This document shows positions 1 to 8,512 of a stretch of 64,000 nt of DNA, piece by piece; positions within the stretch are counted from its first letter, which is position 1; the number at the start of each line of letters is the position of its first letter. The position numbers were made by a program, and so were the translations under genes. The stretch is from Larsenimonas salina (GTDB lineage: Bacteria > Pseudomonadota > Gammaproteobacteria > Pseudomonadales > Halomonadaceae): NCBI RefSeq assembly GCF_023736155.1, contig NZ_JAMLJJ010000002.1, forward strand, positions 350,196 to 414,195, written 5' to 3'. The notes beneath the pieces were generated by a model. The model was not told the origin of the DNA. It saw only the letters and a program-made list of their open reading frames with translations, and did not search any database.

Positions 1-645
1 GGGCGGTTCCAGGAGATCGGTGATCGCACCATCTATACCGAGCGCGTCACTCGCAACAGCTCAAAGCTCGAGCACGTGTTCGTTGCTGAAACCCAAAAGC
101 GCAATGGACAGGCGCCGGAGCAGATCGTCACGCGCGCCGACAGCGGCTATCAGACCAACGACCCCGACACCGGCAGCCGCTTTCTAGTGCTCTCAAATGG
201 GGAGCGTTACGTTGTGACGCCCGGGCAGGCGGTCGGTGACCGGCTTCAGTTTGACACCTACGCCGTGCGACAGGAGCGTACGTCGGTTACCGGCGACATC
301 GACGATGAGGAGATGCTGTCGACGCTTGCGCTCTGGCGCGATGGGTCGGACAAGGCGATGTCGGCACTTCAATGGCGCATCAGTCTGGTGGTGATGGTGC
401 CGATCCTGATTCTGATGGCGCTGCCGCTGTCTCGGGTCAACCCCCGCAGCGGGCGCTTTGCCAAACTGGTTCCGGCGATCATCCTGCACATGAGCTATCT
501 GAGCCTGTTGCTTGCGGCCCAGAACGCGCTGGCCAAGGGGCAGTTGCCGGCGTGGATTGGCATGTGGCCGATCCACGCGCTGTATCTTGTCATCGGAATT
601 TTCCTGTTCAATCGCGGCCGGCCGAGGAGACGTCGTCATGTTTGA
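1..645 (+). CDS. lptF: LPS export permease LptF (3' part)
   Basis: The frame is open from base 1, so the start lies outside the window; the last 214 residues are visible. LptF and LptG form the membrane part of the LptB2FG transporter that extracts lipopolysaccharide from the inner membrane and feeds the LptC-LptA bridge. The visible part begins inside the periplasmic beta-jellyroll domain and ends with three hydrophobic segments, the first after the family-typical SALQWRIS-like stretch, followed by the NPRSGRFAKL-type loop. The stop overlaps the start of lptG by 8 bases, the usual translationally coupled lptF-lptG arrangement. Confidence 0.95.
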   Translation, partial: GRFQEIGDRTIYTERVTRNSSKLEHVFVAETQKRNGQAPEQIVTRADSGYQTNDPDTGSRFLVLSNGERYVVTPGQAVGDRLQFDTYAVRQERTSVTGDIDDEEMLSTLALWRDGSDKAMSALQWRISLVVMVPILILMALPLSRVNPRSGRFAKLVPAIILHMSYLSLLLAAQNALAKGQLPAWIGMWPIHALYLVIGIFLFNRGRPRRRRHV

Positions 646-1699
646 TCGTCTGGATCGCTACATTGCCCGAAATGTGCTGAGCGCCATGCTGGTCGTTCAG
701 CTACTGATTCTCGGGCTCGATTTCATCATTACCTACATCAATGACCTGGGCGACGTTCGAGGCGACTACGGCGCGTTTCAGGTGCTTTTGTATCTGTTGA
801 TTCGCCTGCCGTACCGGTTTTACGAGTACGCCCCGGTGGGCGTGCTGCTCGGGGCACTTTTGGGGCTTGGCACGATGGCCTCGAGCAACGAGTTGACCAT
901 CATGCGCTCGGCCGGTCGCTCGCTGGTGCGCATCATCTGGGGAGTAATGAAGCCACTTGGGCTGGTGATTCTGATCACCATGGCAATGGGCGAGCTGGTG
1001 GCGCCCCAGACCGAACAGTTCGCCTCGAGCTGGCGTGACCAGCTCAGGCAGGGCTCGGGCCACGTGGTCAGTGAGGACGGGGGCTGGCAGCGTGAAGGCG
1101 ACAGCTTCTACAACTTCGGCTCGATCCGAGGGGACAACACTCTGATCAACGTCAACCGCTATCAGTTCGATGACAATCGGCTGGTGCTGGCCTCGCACGC
1201 CGATCGCGCCGTCTATGACGGCGACGCCTGGCGGCTTGAAAACCTGCGCGTGACGCACTTCACGGATAACCGCACCGAGGTCAGCACTAAGGCGAGCGCC
1301 GAATGGGACACGGATCTTCGGCCCGAGCTCTTAAAGCTGATCATTAATGACAAGGAAAGCCAGTCGATCGCGGATCTGTGGCGCTACGGGCGCTATCTGA
1401 ACGATCAAGGGCTCGACGCGACCACAAGCTGGCTCTACTTCTGGCAAAAAGTACTGCAGCCCGTAGTGCTGGCAGGGCTTGTGCTGGTGGCGGCCTCATT
1501 CGTGTTCGGACCGCTTCGGACGGTGGCGGCGGGCACACGGGTTTTTTACGGCATCATCACGGGACTGGTGTTCAAGTACATGCAGGATCTATTGGCACCG
1601 GCCTCGACGCTCTTTGGGTTCTCTCCCATCTGGGCGGTGCTTCTGCCCTCGCTTTTATGTTTTGCCATCGGGTTTTTGATGCTTCGGCGAACGGGCTGA
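638..1699 (+). CDS. lptG: LPS export permease LptG
   Basis: 353 residues, normal for LptG. The protein starts MFDRLDRYIARN, has hydrophobic segments near residues 15-35, 60-80 and 100-120, a periplasmic beta-jellyroll of about 140 residues, and three C-terminal hydrophobic segments. With LptF and the cytoplasmic ATPase LptB it powers LPS extraction. I chose the ATG at 638 because it gives the canonical N-terminus; a longer in-frame opening from 512 lies inside lptF and is not needed. A strong terminator follows, so lptFG is a closed two-gene unit. Confidence 0.96.
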   Translation: MFDRLDRYIARNVLSAMLVVQLLILGLDFIITYINDLGDVRGDYGAFQVLLYLLIRLPYRFYEYAPVGVLLGALLGLGTMASSNELTIMRSAGRSLVRIIWGVMKPLGLVILITMAMGELVAPQTEQFASSWRDQLRQGSGHVVSEDGGWQREGDSFYNFGSIRGDNTLINVNRYQFDDNRLVLASHADRAVYDGDAWRLENLRVTHFTDNRTEVSTKASAEWDTDLRPELLKLIINDKESQSIADLWRYGRYLNDQGLDATTSWLYFWQKVLQPVVLAGLVLVAASFVFGPLRTVAAGTRVFYGIITGLVFKYMQDLLAPASTLFGFSPIWAVLLPSLLCFAIGFLMLRRTG

Positions 1700-1736
1700 G
1701 CACGGTCCCATCGTCACGTGACATAGCGGCACGACA

Positions 1737-1772
1737 AGAGCACGGCGCAGGAAACGCGCCGTGCTCTTTTTT
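1737..1772 (+). terminator. Intrinsic terminator after lptG
   Basis: A 12-bp perfect stem (AGAGCACGGCGC paired with GCGCCGTGCTCT) with a 7-base loop, followed by a run of T. It closes the lptFG transcript before the aldehyde dehydrogenase gene. Confidence 0.9.
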
Positions 1773-1880
1773 ATCCGCCGGTCCATTCGGCCAAGGTGGA
1801 GTGGCAAAGCGCGGGATTCTTCCTAAGGTGAATTCTGGAGGCGGTGTGACCGCCGAAGACGTTTGCCAAGGAGTTCCCCC

Positions 1881-3401
1881 ATGAAATATGCCCATCCCGG
1901 AAGCCCCGATGCGCTGGTGACCTTCAAGTCCCGTTATGACAATTTCATTGGCGGACAATGGGTTGCGCCCTCGTCCGGTGAATATCTGGACAATGTCACC
2001 CCCGTCACCGGCAAAGTGTTCTGTGAGGTGCCGCGCTCGAACGCCGATGACATCGAAAAGGCCGTACAGGCGGCGAAAAAGGCCTTTCCCGGCTGGAGCA
2101 AGACCGCACCGGCCGAACGGTCTAACGTGCTACTGCGCATCGCCGACCGGCTTGAGCAGAATCTGGAGCTGCTTGCCGTGGCGGAAACCTGGGACAACGG
2201 CAAATCGATTCGTGAGTGCCTGGCCGCCGATATCCCGCTGATGATCGACCACTACCGTTATTTCGCCGGCTGCATTCGCGCGCAGGAAGGCAGCATCAGT
2301 GAGATCGATGAGTATACCGTTGCGTATCACTTCCATGAGCCCTACGGCGTGGTCGGCCAGATCATCCCGTGGAATTTCCCGCTTCTGATGGCTGCCTGGA
2401 AAATCGCGCCGGCGCTGGCGGCGGGCAATACCGTTGTTTTGAAGCCGGCCGAGCAGACGCCGGCCTCGATCTGCGTGATGCTCGAATTGATCGAGGACCT
2501 GCTGCCGGAAGGCGTGCTCAACGTGGTGCACGGCCTTGGGGAAGAGGCGGGCGACGCGCTGTCGTCCAGTGAGGGCATCTCAAAACTTGCATTTACCGGT
2601 TCGACCCCGGTTGGCAGCATGATCATGGGCAAGGCCGCCGAGCGCATCATTCCGGTGACCCTCGAGCTTGGTGGTAAATCGCCTAACGTCTACTTCTCCG
2701 ATGTGATGGATCATGGCGAAGACTTCATCAACAAGTGCGTCGAAGGCTTGATGATGACGTTTTTGAACCAGGGCGAGGTCTGCACCTGCCCATCGCGCGC
2801 GCTGATTCAGGAAGACATCTATGACGATCTGATGAATCGCGCCATCGAGCGTGCCAAGACCCTGAAGCAGGGCGACCCGCTCGATACCGAGACCGAGATG
2901 GGCGCGCAGGTATCCAAGGAGCAGTTCGAGCGGATCCTGTCCTACATGAAGATCGGCCGGGAAGAGCAGGCCGAGTTCATCGTTGGCGGCGACAAGTCAA
3001 CGCTTGAGGGCGACCTTGCCGGCGGCTTCTACGTCCAGCCGACCATGCTCAAGGGCAACAACAGCATGCGGGTATTCCAGGAGGAGATCTTCGGGCCGGT
3101 GCTGTCGATCACTACGTTCAAGGACGAAGCCGAGGCGCTCGAGATTGCCAACGACACCGAGTTCGGCCTCGGGGCGGGGGTCTGGACTACCGACATCAAC
3201 CGGGCCTATCGCATGGGACGTGCGATTCAGGCCGGGCGCGTGTGGACCAACTGCTATCACCAATACCCTGCGCACGCGGCCTTCGGCGGCTACAAGAAAT
3301 CGGGTATTGGTCGCGAGACCCACAAGCAGATGCTCGATCATTACCAGCAGATCAAATGTCAGCTCATTTCCTATGACCGCAACCCGGCTGGACTCTACTG
3401 A
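1881..3401 (+). CDS. NAD-dependent aldehyde dehydrogenase, AldB/ExaC type
   Basis: 506 residues, the length typical of the AldB/ExaC/AcoD group that oxidises acetaldehyde and similar aldehydes to the acid with NAD. Visible catalytic residues: Asn165 in IIPWNFP, Glu262 in TLELGGK and nucleophile Cys301 in [11 protein letters not shown]; the double-Cys CTC motif is characteristic of this group. The ATG at 1881 follows AAGGAG by 7 bases; a TTG at 1863 would only add six residues. The downstream gene is a zinc alcohol dehydrogenase, so the pair probably performs two-step oxidation of ethanol or another short alcohol. Substrate is inferred. Confidence 0.92.
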   Translation: MKYAHPGSPDALVTFKSRYDNFIGGQWVAPSSGEYLDNVTPVTGKVFCEVPRSNADDIEKAVQAAKKAFPGWSKTAPAERSNVLLRIADRLEQNLELLAVAETWDNGKSIRECLAADIPLMIDHYRYFAGCIRAQEGSISEIDEYTVAYHFHEPYGVVGQIIPWNFPLLMAAWKIAPALAAGNTVVLKPAEQTPASICVMLELIEDLLPEGVLNVVHGLGEEAGDALSSSEGISKLAFTGSTPVGSMIMGKAAERIIPVTLELGGKSPNVYFSDVMDHGEDFINKCVEGLMMTFLNQGEVCTCPSRALIQEDIYDDLMNRAIERAKTLKQGDPLDTETEMGAQVSKEQFERILSYMKIGREEQAEFIVGGDKSTLEGDLAGGFYVQPTMLKGNNSMRVFQEEIFGPVLSITTFKDEAEALEIANDTEFGLGAGVWTTDINRAYRMGRAIQAGRVWTNCYHQYPAHAAFGGYKKSGIGRETHKQMLDHYQQIKCQLISYDRNPAGLY

Positions 3402-3404
3402 TAG

Positions 3405-3451
3405 AGCGCCTTATCGCGAATGGAAAATCGATTTATTGCAGATAGGGCGCT
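3405..3451. repeat. Imperfect inverted repeat with a palindromic centre
   Basis: Arms AGCGCCTTATC (3405-3415) and GATAGGGCGCT (3441-3451) match at 10 of 11 positions. The 25-base centre contains the perfect palindrome AAATCGATTT (3425-3434). There is no T-run, so it is not a standard terminator. It lies just after the aldehyde dehydrogenase stop and before a separate terminator. It may be an mRNA-stabilising hairpin or an operator. Confidence 0.45.
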
Positions 3452-3490
3452 TTGTCACATCGTTTAAGTATCAGTTAAGTCGTATAAAAG

Positions 3491-3514
3491 AGGGGCACTT
3501 CGGTGCCCTTTTTC
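3491..3514 (+). terminator. Intrinsic terminator between the dehydrogenase genes
   Basis: GGGGCAC-TTCG-GTGCCCTTTTT: a short GC stem with a UUCG tetraloop and a T-run. It separates the aldehyde and alcohol dehydrogenase genes or lowers expression of the second. Confidence 0.8.
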
Positions 3515-3534
3515 AATGACGCGAGAGGTGGATC

Positions 3535-4569
3535 ATGGCGACCATGAAGGCAGCTGTCGTAACCGAGTTCAATAAACCACTGGAGATTCGCGAAGTACCG
3601 GTGCCGGAGGTCGGCCCCGGGCAGGTACGAATGAAGGTCGAAGCCTCAGGTGTGTGTCATACCGACCTGCACGCGGCCCAGGGCGACTGGCCGGTCAAGC
3701 CCAACCCACCCTTTATTCCGGGGCACGAGGGCGTCGGGTTCGTCGAAGCCGTAGGCGCCGGAGTTTCGCACCTGAAAGAGGGCGACCGCATCGGGGTGCC
3801 CTGGCTGTATTCGGCCTGTGGCCACTGTGAGCACTGCCTGGGCGGCTGGGAAACACTGTGTGAAGCGCAGGACAATACCGGCTACAGCGTCGATGGGGGC
3901 TACGCCGATTTTGTGCTGGCCGATGCCAACTACGTCGGGCATCTGCCCAAAGGCAGTGACTTTGTCGAGATCGCGCCGATTCTCTGCGCCGGCGTCACCG
4001 TCTACAAGGGGCTCAAGATGAGCGAGGTCAAGCCGGGGCAGTGGGTAGCGATTTCAGGCATCGGTGGGCTTGGTCACGTGGCGGTGCAGTACGCGCGGGC
4101 CATGGGCATGCACGTGGCGGCCATCGATGTCGCCGATGACAAGCTCGCGCTTGCGAAACGACTGGGCGCCGCGCTCACCATCAACGCCCGCAATGACGAC
4201 CCCGGTACGGTGCTCAAGCGGGAGATCGGCGGTGCCCATGGGGCGCTGGTGACGGCCGTGTCCGAGACCGTGTTCACGCAAGCCATGACGATGGTTCGCC
4301 GCGGCGGCACCATCGCGCTCAACGGCTTGCCGCCGGGCGAGTTCTCGCTGTCGATCTTTGACATGGTGCTCAACGGCATCACGGTGCGCGGCTCGATTGT
4401 CGGTACGCGCCTTGATCTTCAGGAATCGCTTGATCTGGCGGGCGAGGGGTTGGTCAAGGCAACGGTCACCACCGACCGGCTCGAGAACATCAATGAGGTG
4501 TTCGATCGAATGAAGCAGGGGCACATCGAGGGCCGAGTTGTACTGGATATGCAGGGGCTGGATGTCTAG
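3535..4569 (+). CDS. adhP: Zinc-dependent alcohol dehydrogenase, AdhP type
   Basis: 344 residues, the size of bacterial AdhP. Catalytic zinc ligands appear as Cys41 (GVCHTDLH), His64-Glu65 (PGHEGVG) and Cys151 (ILCAGVT). The structural zinc lobe has Cys95, 98, 101 and 109. The Rossmann motif GIGGLGH starts near residue 175 and the second strand ends in Asp198, which favours NAD over NADP. It should interconvert ethanol or other primary alcohols with aldehydes. The gene follows the aldehyde dehydrogenase, consistent with a two-step alcohol oxidation module. GAGAGGTGG precedes the ATG. Confidence 0.94.
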   Translation: MATMKAAVVTEFNKPLEIREVPVPEVGPGQVRMKVEASGVCHTDLHAAQGDWPVKPNPPFIPGHEGVGFVEAVGAGVSHLKEGDRIGVPWLYSACGHCEHCLGGWETLCEAQDNTGYSVDGGYADFVLADANYVGHLPKGSDFVEIAPILCAGVTVYKGLKMSEVKPGQWVAISGIGGLGHVAVQYARAMGMHVAAIDVADDKLALAKRLGAALTINARNDDPGTVLKREIGGAHGALVTAVSETVFTQAMTMVRRGGTIALNGLPPGEFSLSIFDMVLNGITVRGSIVGTRLDLQESLDLAGEGLVKATVTTDRLENINEVFDRMKQGHIEGRVVLDMQGLDV

Positions 4570-4640
4570 AGGGTAACAGGGAGCGTCGGCGTCGGGCCGC
4601 GGGCGTCGCTTGCGGTTCGCGTCTCAATGTCAGACATAAT

Positions 4641-4655
4641 TGATAGGCATTCTCA
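4641..4655. promoter_or_regulatory. Putative Fur box upstream of bfd
   Basis: TGATAGGCATTCTCA matches 11 of 14 fixed positions of the 7-1-7 Fur consensus TGATAAT-N-ATTATCA. It lies 90 bases before bfd, immediately upstream of a TATAGA -10-like element at 4678-4683. Fur control of bacterioferritin-associated ferredoxin is well known in gammaproteobacteria. The site is read by eye and has not been tested. Confidence 0.6.
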
Positions 4656-4744
4656 ACTGAAGGTGAAGTAGAACGAGTATAGAATCTATTTGCACGTGTC
4701 TATGCGAATTATTTACATTTGGCTTTCCACTTGGGAGGAAAGCC

Positions 4745-4945
4745 ATGTTTGTATGTTTGTGCAAGGGCGTGAGCGACCGTCAACTTAAGCAGGCGGTAAC
4801 AGACGGTGCCAATAGCTGGCGCGAAGTTCGCATCGAAACCGAGTGCGCCACCCAATGTGGAAAATGCGCCTGCATGGCCAAGGCGATCGTTGACGATGCG
4901 CTCGCTCAGAAGTTCGAAGACTTCGATCTGGCCTACGCGGTGTAA
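4745..4945 (+). CDS. bfd: Bacterioferritin-associated ferredoxin Bfd
   Basis: 66 residues. The four [2Fe-2S] ligands are Cys4, Cys6, Cys38 and Cys41, the same spacing as E. coli Bfd. Bfd docks on bacterioferritin and passes electrons to the ferric core so that iron is released when the cell is starved. It is followed by bfr, its partner, and preceded by a Fur-box-like site, fitting induction under iron limitation. AGGAAAGCC gives the ribosome binding site. Two extra cysteines (Cys34, Cys43) flank the ligand pair; I attach no function to them. Confidence 0.95.
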   Translation: MFVCLCKGVSDRQLKQAVTDGANSWREVRIETECATQCGKCACMAKAIVDDALAQKFEDFDLAYAV

Positions 4946-5122
4946 GCTGTTTTCAGCCTCACTACCCACTACGAATTGTTCGTATTTTCAGTTTTAAACC
5001 GAGGTTAAAAAAGTTTAAAAAAGTCTCGAAATTTCGGATTGGATCACTATACTGGCTGCATCGAACATCACAGGCCGCGTTCAAAGCGGTTTATGAACAA
5101 TAACCAGTATGAGGAGAAGTCC

Positions 5123-5620
5123 ATGAAGAGTGATCCCAAGGTCATCGAGCACCTGAACATCATCCTCGGCAACGAACTCGTCGCCATCAATCAGTACTTC
5201 CTGCACGCACGTATGTACCGCAACTGGGGCCTTCACGGTCTTGCCAAGTGGGAATACGAAGAGTCCATCGAAGAAATGAAGCACGCCGATCTCCTGATCG
5301 AGCGTATTCTGTTCCTGGACGGCGTTCCGAACCTGCAGGACCTTGGCAAGCTTGGCATCGGTGAAGACACCGAAGAAATGCTCAAGAGCGACCTGGCCGC
5401 CGAGTACAAGGGGCACAAGGACCTGCTGGAAGCGATCAAGTACTGCACCTCGGTCGAAGACTGGGTCAGCCATGATTTGCTCAAGCAAATTCTTGCCGAG
5501 GAAGAAGAGCACATCGACATCATCGAAACCGAGCTTGAGCTGATCAAGAAAGTCGGTCTCGAGAACTACCACGCCAAGCAGATGAATGCTGCCAACGAGC
5601 GTGAAGAAGGCGGCGAGTAA
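5123..5620 (+). CDS. bfr: Bacterioferritin Bfr
   Basis: 165 residues with the four-helix ferritin fold. Ferroxidase ligands Glu18, Glu51 and His54 (EEMKHAD), later EEEEH, and haem-ligand Met52 all occupy the E. coli Bfr positions. It forms a 24-mer that oxidises and stores iron with haem at subunit interfaces. GAGGAGAAG precedes the ATG at 5123; a longer opening from 5039 lacks a site and would add an unrelated N-terminus. bfr has its own upstream AT-rich region with TATACT at 5049-5054 and its own terminator, so it may also be transcribed separately from bfd. Confidence 0.96.
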   Translation: MKSDPKVIEHLNIILGNELVAINQYFLHARMYRNWGLHGLAKWEYEESIEEMKHADLLIERILFLDGVPNLQDLGKLGIGEDTEEMLKSDLAAEYKGHKDLLEAIKYCTSVEDWVSHDLLKQILAEEEEHIDIIETELELIKKVGLENYHAKQMNAANEREEGGE

Positions 5621-5640
5621 CTGGATCGCCTTCTGTAGAA

Positions 5641-5666
5641 AAAGCCGCCTTCGGGCGGCTTTTTTT
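5641..5666 (+). terminator. Intrinsic terminator after bfr
   Basis: AAAGCCGCC-TTCG-GGCGGCT followed by seven T. The A-rich left side also makes it usable for the opposite strand, where the DUF1653 gene ends at 5707. Confidence 0.9.
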
Positions 5667-5706
5667 ATGCCAGGTGGTTTTTAGCCGGAGGTTTTCAGGG
5701 CTTGGC

Positions 5707-5940
5707 TTAACCGTCTGAAAACGCGCGTGTTTGCTGAAAGCGCGGCACCGGCTCGCCCTGTACGTCCACGGTCTCGATGAACATGGTCAGTGGGCGCACG
5801 AACAGGGCGTAGTCACCGTACAGGGCGCGATAAACCACCAGCTCTTCCTCGGTTTCGCTGTGTCGGGCGATGCCGAGCACTTCGTAGAGGGCGCCCTTGT
5901 AATGCTGATAGATGCCGGGAGCGGGTCGTTTGGCACTCAT
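5707..5940 (-). CDS. DUF1653 family protein
   Basis: 77 residues with the DUF1653 pattern: GIYQHYKGALYEVLGIARHSETEE-type N-terminus, then VVYRALYGD, then a strand ending in FIETV. The family is small, soluble and of unknown function. The gene starts inside the last codons of tcdA with an ATGA overlap (5937-5940), so the two are translationally coupled on the minus strand. No signal peptide or membrane segment is visible. Confidence 0.85.
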   Translation of the reverse strand: MSAKRPAPGIYQHYKGALYEVLGIARHSETEEELVVYRALYGDYALFVRPLTMFIETVDVQGEPVPRFQQTRAFSDG

Positions 5941-6740
5941 GAGTCGGTCTCCTGGGTGGGTGCGTTGCGGTCGAGCAGTTCAAGCGCCAGTGCGGCGGCG
6001 GCAAAGCCAAAGCTTCCGGTCACGAAGGTAGCGGCGCCGAAGCCGGCCGCGCAGTCAAGCCGGGTACTGTCACCAAGCCCTGATTTGCTGGCACATGTTT
6101 CGCCCTGGCCGTCCGGGTAGCGGCGCTGCTCGTCGGAGTAGACGCAGCGCACACCGAAGCTTCGCTTGGGGTTACGGGTGAAGCCGTAGCTGCGGCGCAG
6201 TTGATAGCGCACCTTGGCCAGAAGCGGGTCATGTTCTGTGCGTGAAAGATCCGCGCGCTGCACTCGCGTGGGGTCGATCAACCCACCGGCGCCGCCGGTC
6301 ACGACCAGTGGCCGCTTGCGGCGTTTGCAGTAATTGATCAGCGCACTCTTGGCCTCGACGTTGTCGATGGCGTCGATAATAACGTCGGCGTCGCCTGGCA
6401 GGCGCTGGTCAAGATTGTCGGCGGTGATGAAGCCGTGGCAGCAGGTCACCTCGATGCCGGGGTGAATAAGGCGTGCCCGTTCGGCCATGACCTCGATCTT
6501 GGGTTGGCCCACCGTGCCATCGAGGGCGTGAATCTGACGATTGATGTTTGAGGTGCAGACGTCGTCAAGGTCGATCAGGGTCAGCCGGCCAACGCCTGAG
6601 CGGGCCAGCGCCTCGACGCTCCAACTGCCGACCCCACCGATGCCGATCACCACGATGTGCCCCTGTTTGAACCGGGCGGTGGTGGTCTGGCCGTAAAGGC
6701 GTCTCACGCCGCCGAAGCGAAAGTCGTAATCCGTATCCAT
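5937..6740 (-). CDS. tcdA: tRNA threonylcarbamoyladenosine dehydratase TcdA (CsdL)
   Basis: 267 residues, an E1-like enzyme of the ThiF/MoeB fold. TcdA uses ATP to cyclise t6A37 of tRNA to the hydantoin form ct6A. The nucleotide-binding loop GIGGVGSW is near residue 34, followed by the acidic strand LIDLDDV and the NINRQIHAL motif of the family. In E. coli it works with the CsdA-CsdE sulfur-transfer pair, not present in this window. Another t6A-pathway gene, tsaC, occurs at 18947. Confidence 0.93.
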   Translation of the reverse strand: MDTDYDFRFGGVRRLYGQTTTARFKQGHIVVIGIGGVGSWSVEALARSGVGRLTLIDLDDVCTSNINRQIHALDGTVGQPKIEVMAERARLIHPGIEVTCCHGFITADNLDQRLPGDADVIIDAIDNVEAKSALINYCKRRKRPLVVTGGAGGLIDPTRVQRADLSRTEHDPLLAKVRYQLRRSYGFTRNPKRSFGVRCVYSDEQRRYPDGQGETCASKSGLGDSTRLDCAAGFGAATFVTGSFGFAAAALALELLDRNAPTQETDS

Positions 6741-6775
6741 AGCTGCCTGAAAAAAGTGAATCGAGCCGAGTCCTG

Positions 6776-7525
6776 TCAGTGACGGGCGTATTGTTGCACA
6801 TTGACGGCGCCGATGTGTTCCGCCCAGCCAAAGCGGGTCATCAGCCGGGCCATGTCGTCGGCAACCGGGCAGTCGATGGTGATGCGCCGGCCATCAAACG
6901 GATGGTCAAACGCCAGATGCGTGGCTGCGAGTAGAAGCCGTTGACAGCCAAGATGCTCGGCGACGTAGCGGTTGTAGATGCCCTTGCCGTGCTTGGCGTC
7001 GCCGATGATGGGGTGTCCTGCGTGGCTCAGGTGGCGTCGGATCTGGTGGCGTCGGCCGGTTACGGGCAGGGCTTCCATCAGGCTGAAGCGGCTGGTGTCG
7101 AAACGGTCGATCCGTGCAGGCCACTCGACACAGTCTCGGCGACAAATAAGCGTGCGGGCCGGCATGGCAGGGCATTCCTTTTTGGGGCGATGGCCGTCTT
7201 CTTCACGAAGCGCCCGGTCGATCATGGTCTCATCAGGGCCGAAGCCTCGCACGATGGCCAGATAACGTTTCTCGACGGTGTGTGCCTCGAACTGTCTGGC
7301 AAGCGTTCGAGCGTGGTCGCTTGAGAGCGCAAACAGCATGAGCCCCGAGGTGGGTCGATCCAGTCGGTGAACGGGATAGACCCACTGACCGAGCTGGTCT
7401 CGAAGCTCCTGCAGCATAATGTCGGTCACGTGTGGATCAAGCGCGCTTCTGTGCACGAAATGGCCGGAAGGCTTATGCGTGACGACAAGTGTATCGTCGC
7501 GATAGAGCAGAGGGTGTATTGGCAT
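6776..7525 (-). CDS. truC: tRNA pseudouridine(65) synthase TruC
   Basis: 249 residues, RluA-type pseudouridine synthase. The catalytic aspartate is in HRLDRPTSG, followed by the VEKRYLAIV and GRRHQIRRHL segments of this family. Absence of an N-terminal S4 domain and the N-terminal LYRDDTLVVTHKPSG fit TruC, which modifies U65 in the acceptor arm of certain tRNAs, better than RluA, RluC or RluD. Its start faces the sirtuin gene across a 218-base divergent promoter region. Confidence 0.88.
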   Translation of the reverse strand: MPIHPLLYRDDTLVVTHKPSGHFVHRSALDPHVTDIMLQELRDQLGQWVYPVHRLDRPTSGLMLFALSSDHARTLARQFEAHTVEKRYLAIVRGFGPDETMIDRALREEDGHRPKKECPAMPARTLICRRDCVEWPARIDRFDTSRFSLMEALPVTGRRHQIRRHLSHAGHPIIGDAKHGKGIYNRYVAEHLGCQRLLLAATHLAFDHPFDGRRITIDCPVADDMARLMTRFGWAEHIGAVNVQQYARH

Positions 7526-7743
7526 CGAACGGGCAGGGTCGTGAGTGGGGTAGGAAGCGATTTTGCCATAATTAATTAATCCAGGTTAACAAAACGGGCG
7601 AACTCCGGGGAAATGGGGTGCTCCGTCACAGGCTCATTTGCTCTGATCCCGCGCACGTTTTACTCTAGGCGCCTATTAGAGAGGCTAATGCGCTAGGGTC
7701 TCGGTAACTGTCGATTAGAAACGTTTCATGAAGTGAGCATGTC

Positions 7744-8466
7744 ATGCCCCATGTGGTTGTTCTTACCGGTGCAGGGATCAGTGCCGAAAGCGGCATAAGT
7801 ACGTTCAGAGACAGTCAGGGCCTCTGGGCGGATCACCGCATCGAAGACGTCGCGACCCCGGAAGGCTGGGAGCGTGACCCCGAGCGCGTGCTGGCTTTCT
7901 ACAACGCACGTCGCGATGAGATCAGAGCCGCCGAGCCGAACGCCGCTCATCACGCACTGGCGCGGCTCGAGGAGAGCGGAGTGCGTGTCAGCATCATCAC
8001 CCAGAACATCGATAACTTTCACGAACGGGCCGGTTCCCGGGACGTGTTGCATCTGCACGGTGATATCTTCAAGGCCCGTTCCTCGGTCGACAGCAAGATG
8101 CTTTATCGTCTACGTGGCGATGAGGACATTGAGCTTGGCGATCAGTGCGACAAGGGCTACCAGTTAAGGCCGCATGTTGTCTGGTTCGGCGAGCCGGTTC
8201 TGCTTTATGATACCGCCTGCCATATCATGGCTGATGCTGATTGGGTGCTGGTGGTTGGCACGTCGCTCAAGGTCATGCCGGCTGCGGCGTTGATCGATGA
8301 GGCTTCGGACATTACCTCGAAAGTGGTGATTGACCCGAACGCCGACGCGCTCGTGAAAGGCACCGGGGCGACGCCGATCGTCGGGCCTGCTGCTACTCAT
8401 GTGCCCGAGCTGGTTGATCACTGGATCGACAGCAAGAGGCTGAGTCTGCCTTCTCGGTATCAGTGA
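7744..8466 (+). CDS. cobB: Sir2/CobB-type NAD-dependent deacylase lacking the zinc cysteines
   Basis: 240 residues. The NAD pocket is intact (GAGISAESGISTFR, TQNIDNFHERAGS) and the catalytic His is in LHLHGD. The Tyr-X-X-Arg pair of class III sirtuins, which favours succinyl- or malonyl-lysine, is in FYNARRDEI. The small module that normally carries two Cys-X-X-Cys zinc sites is replaced by KARSSVDSKMLYRLRG...GDQCDKGYQLRP with a single Cys; the only other Cys in the protein is in TACH. It is therefore probably a zinc-free sirtuin. RBS is weak. The next gene is a transporter 46 bases on. Confidence 0.88.
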   Translation: MPHVVVLTGAGISAESGISTFRDSQGLWADHRIEDVATPEGWERDPERVLAFYNARRDEIRAAEPNAAHHALARLEESGVRVSIITQNIDNFHERAGSRDVLHLHGDIFKARSSVDSKMLYRLRGDEDIELGDQCDKGYQLRPHVVWFGEPVLLYDTACHIMADADWVLVVGTSLKVMPAAALIDEASDITSKVVIDPNADALVKGTGATPIVGPAATHVPELVDHWIDSKRLSLPSRYQ

Positions 8467-8512
8467 CCGTCAGGTGCCCCGCGCCTGCCATTTTCGGTTC
8501 TGGATACAGATC

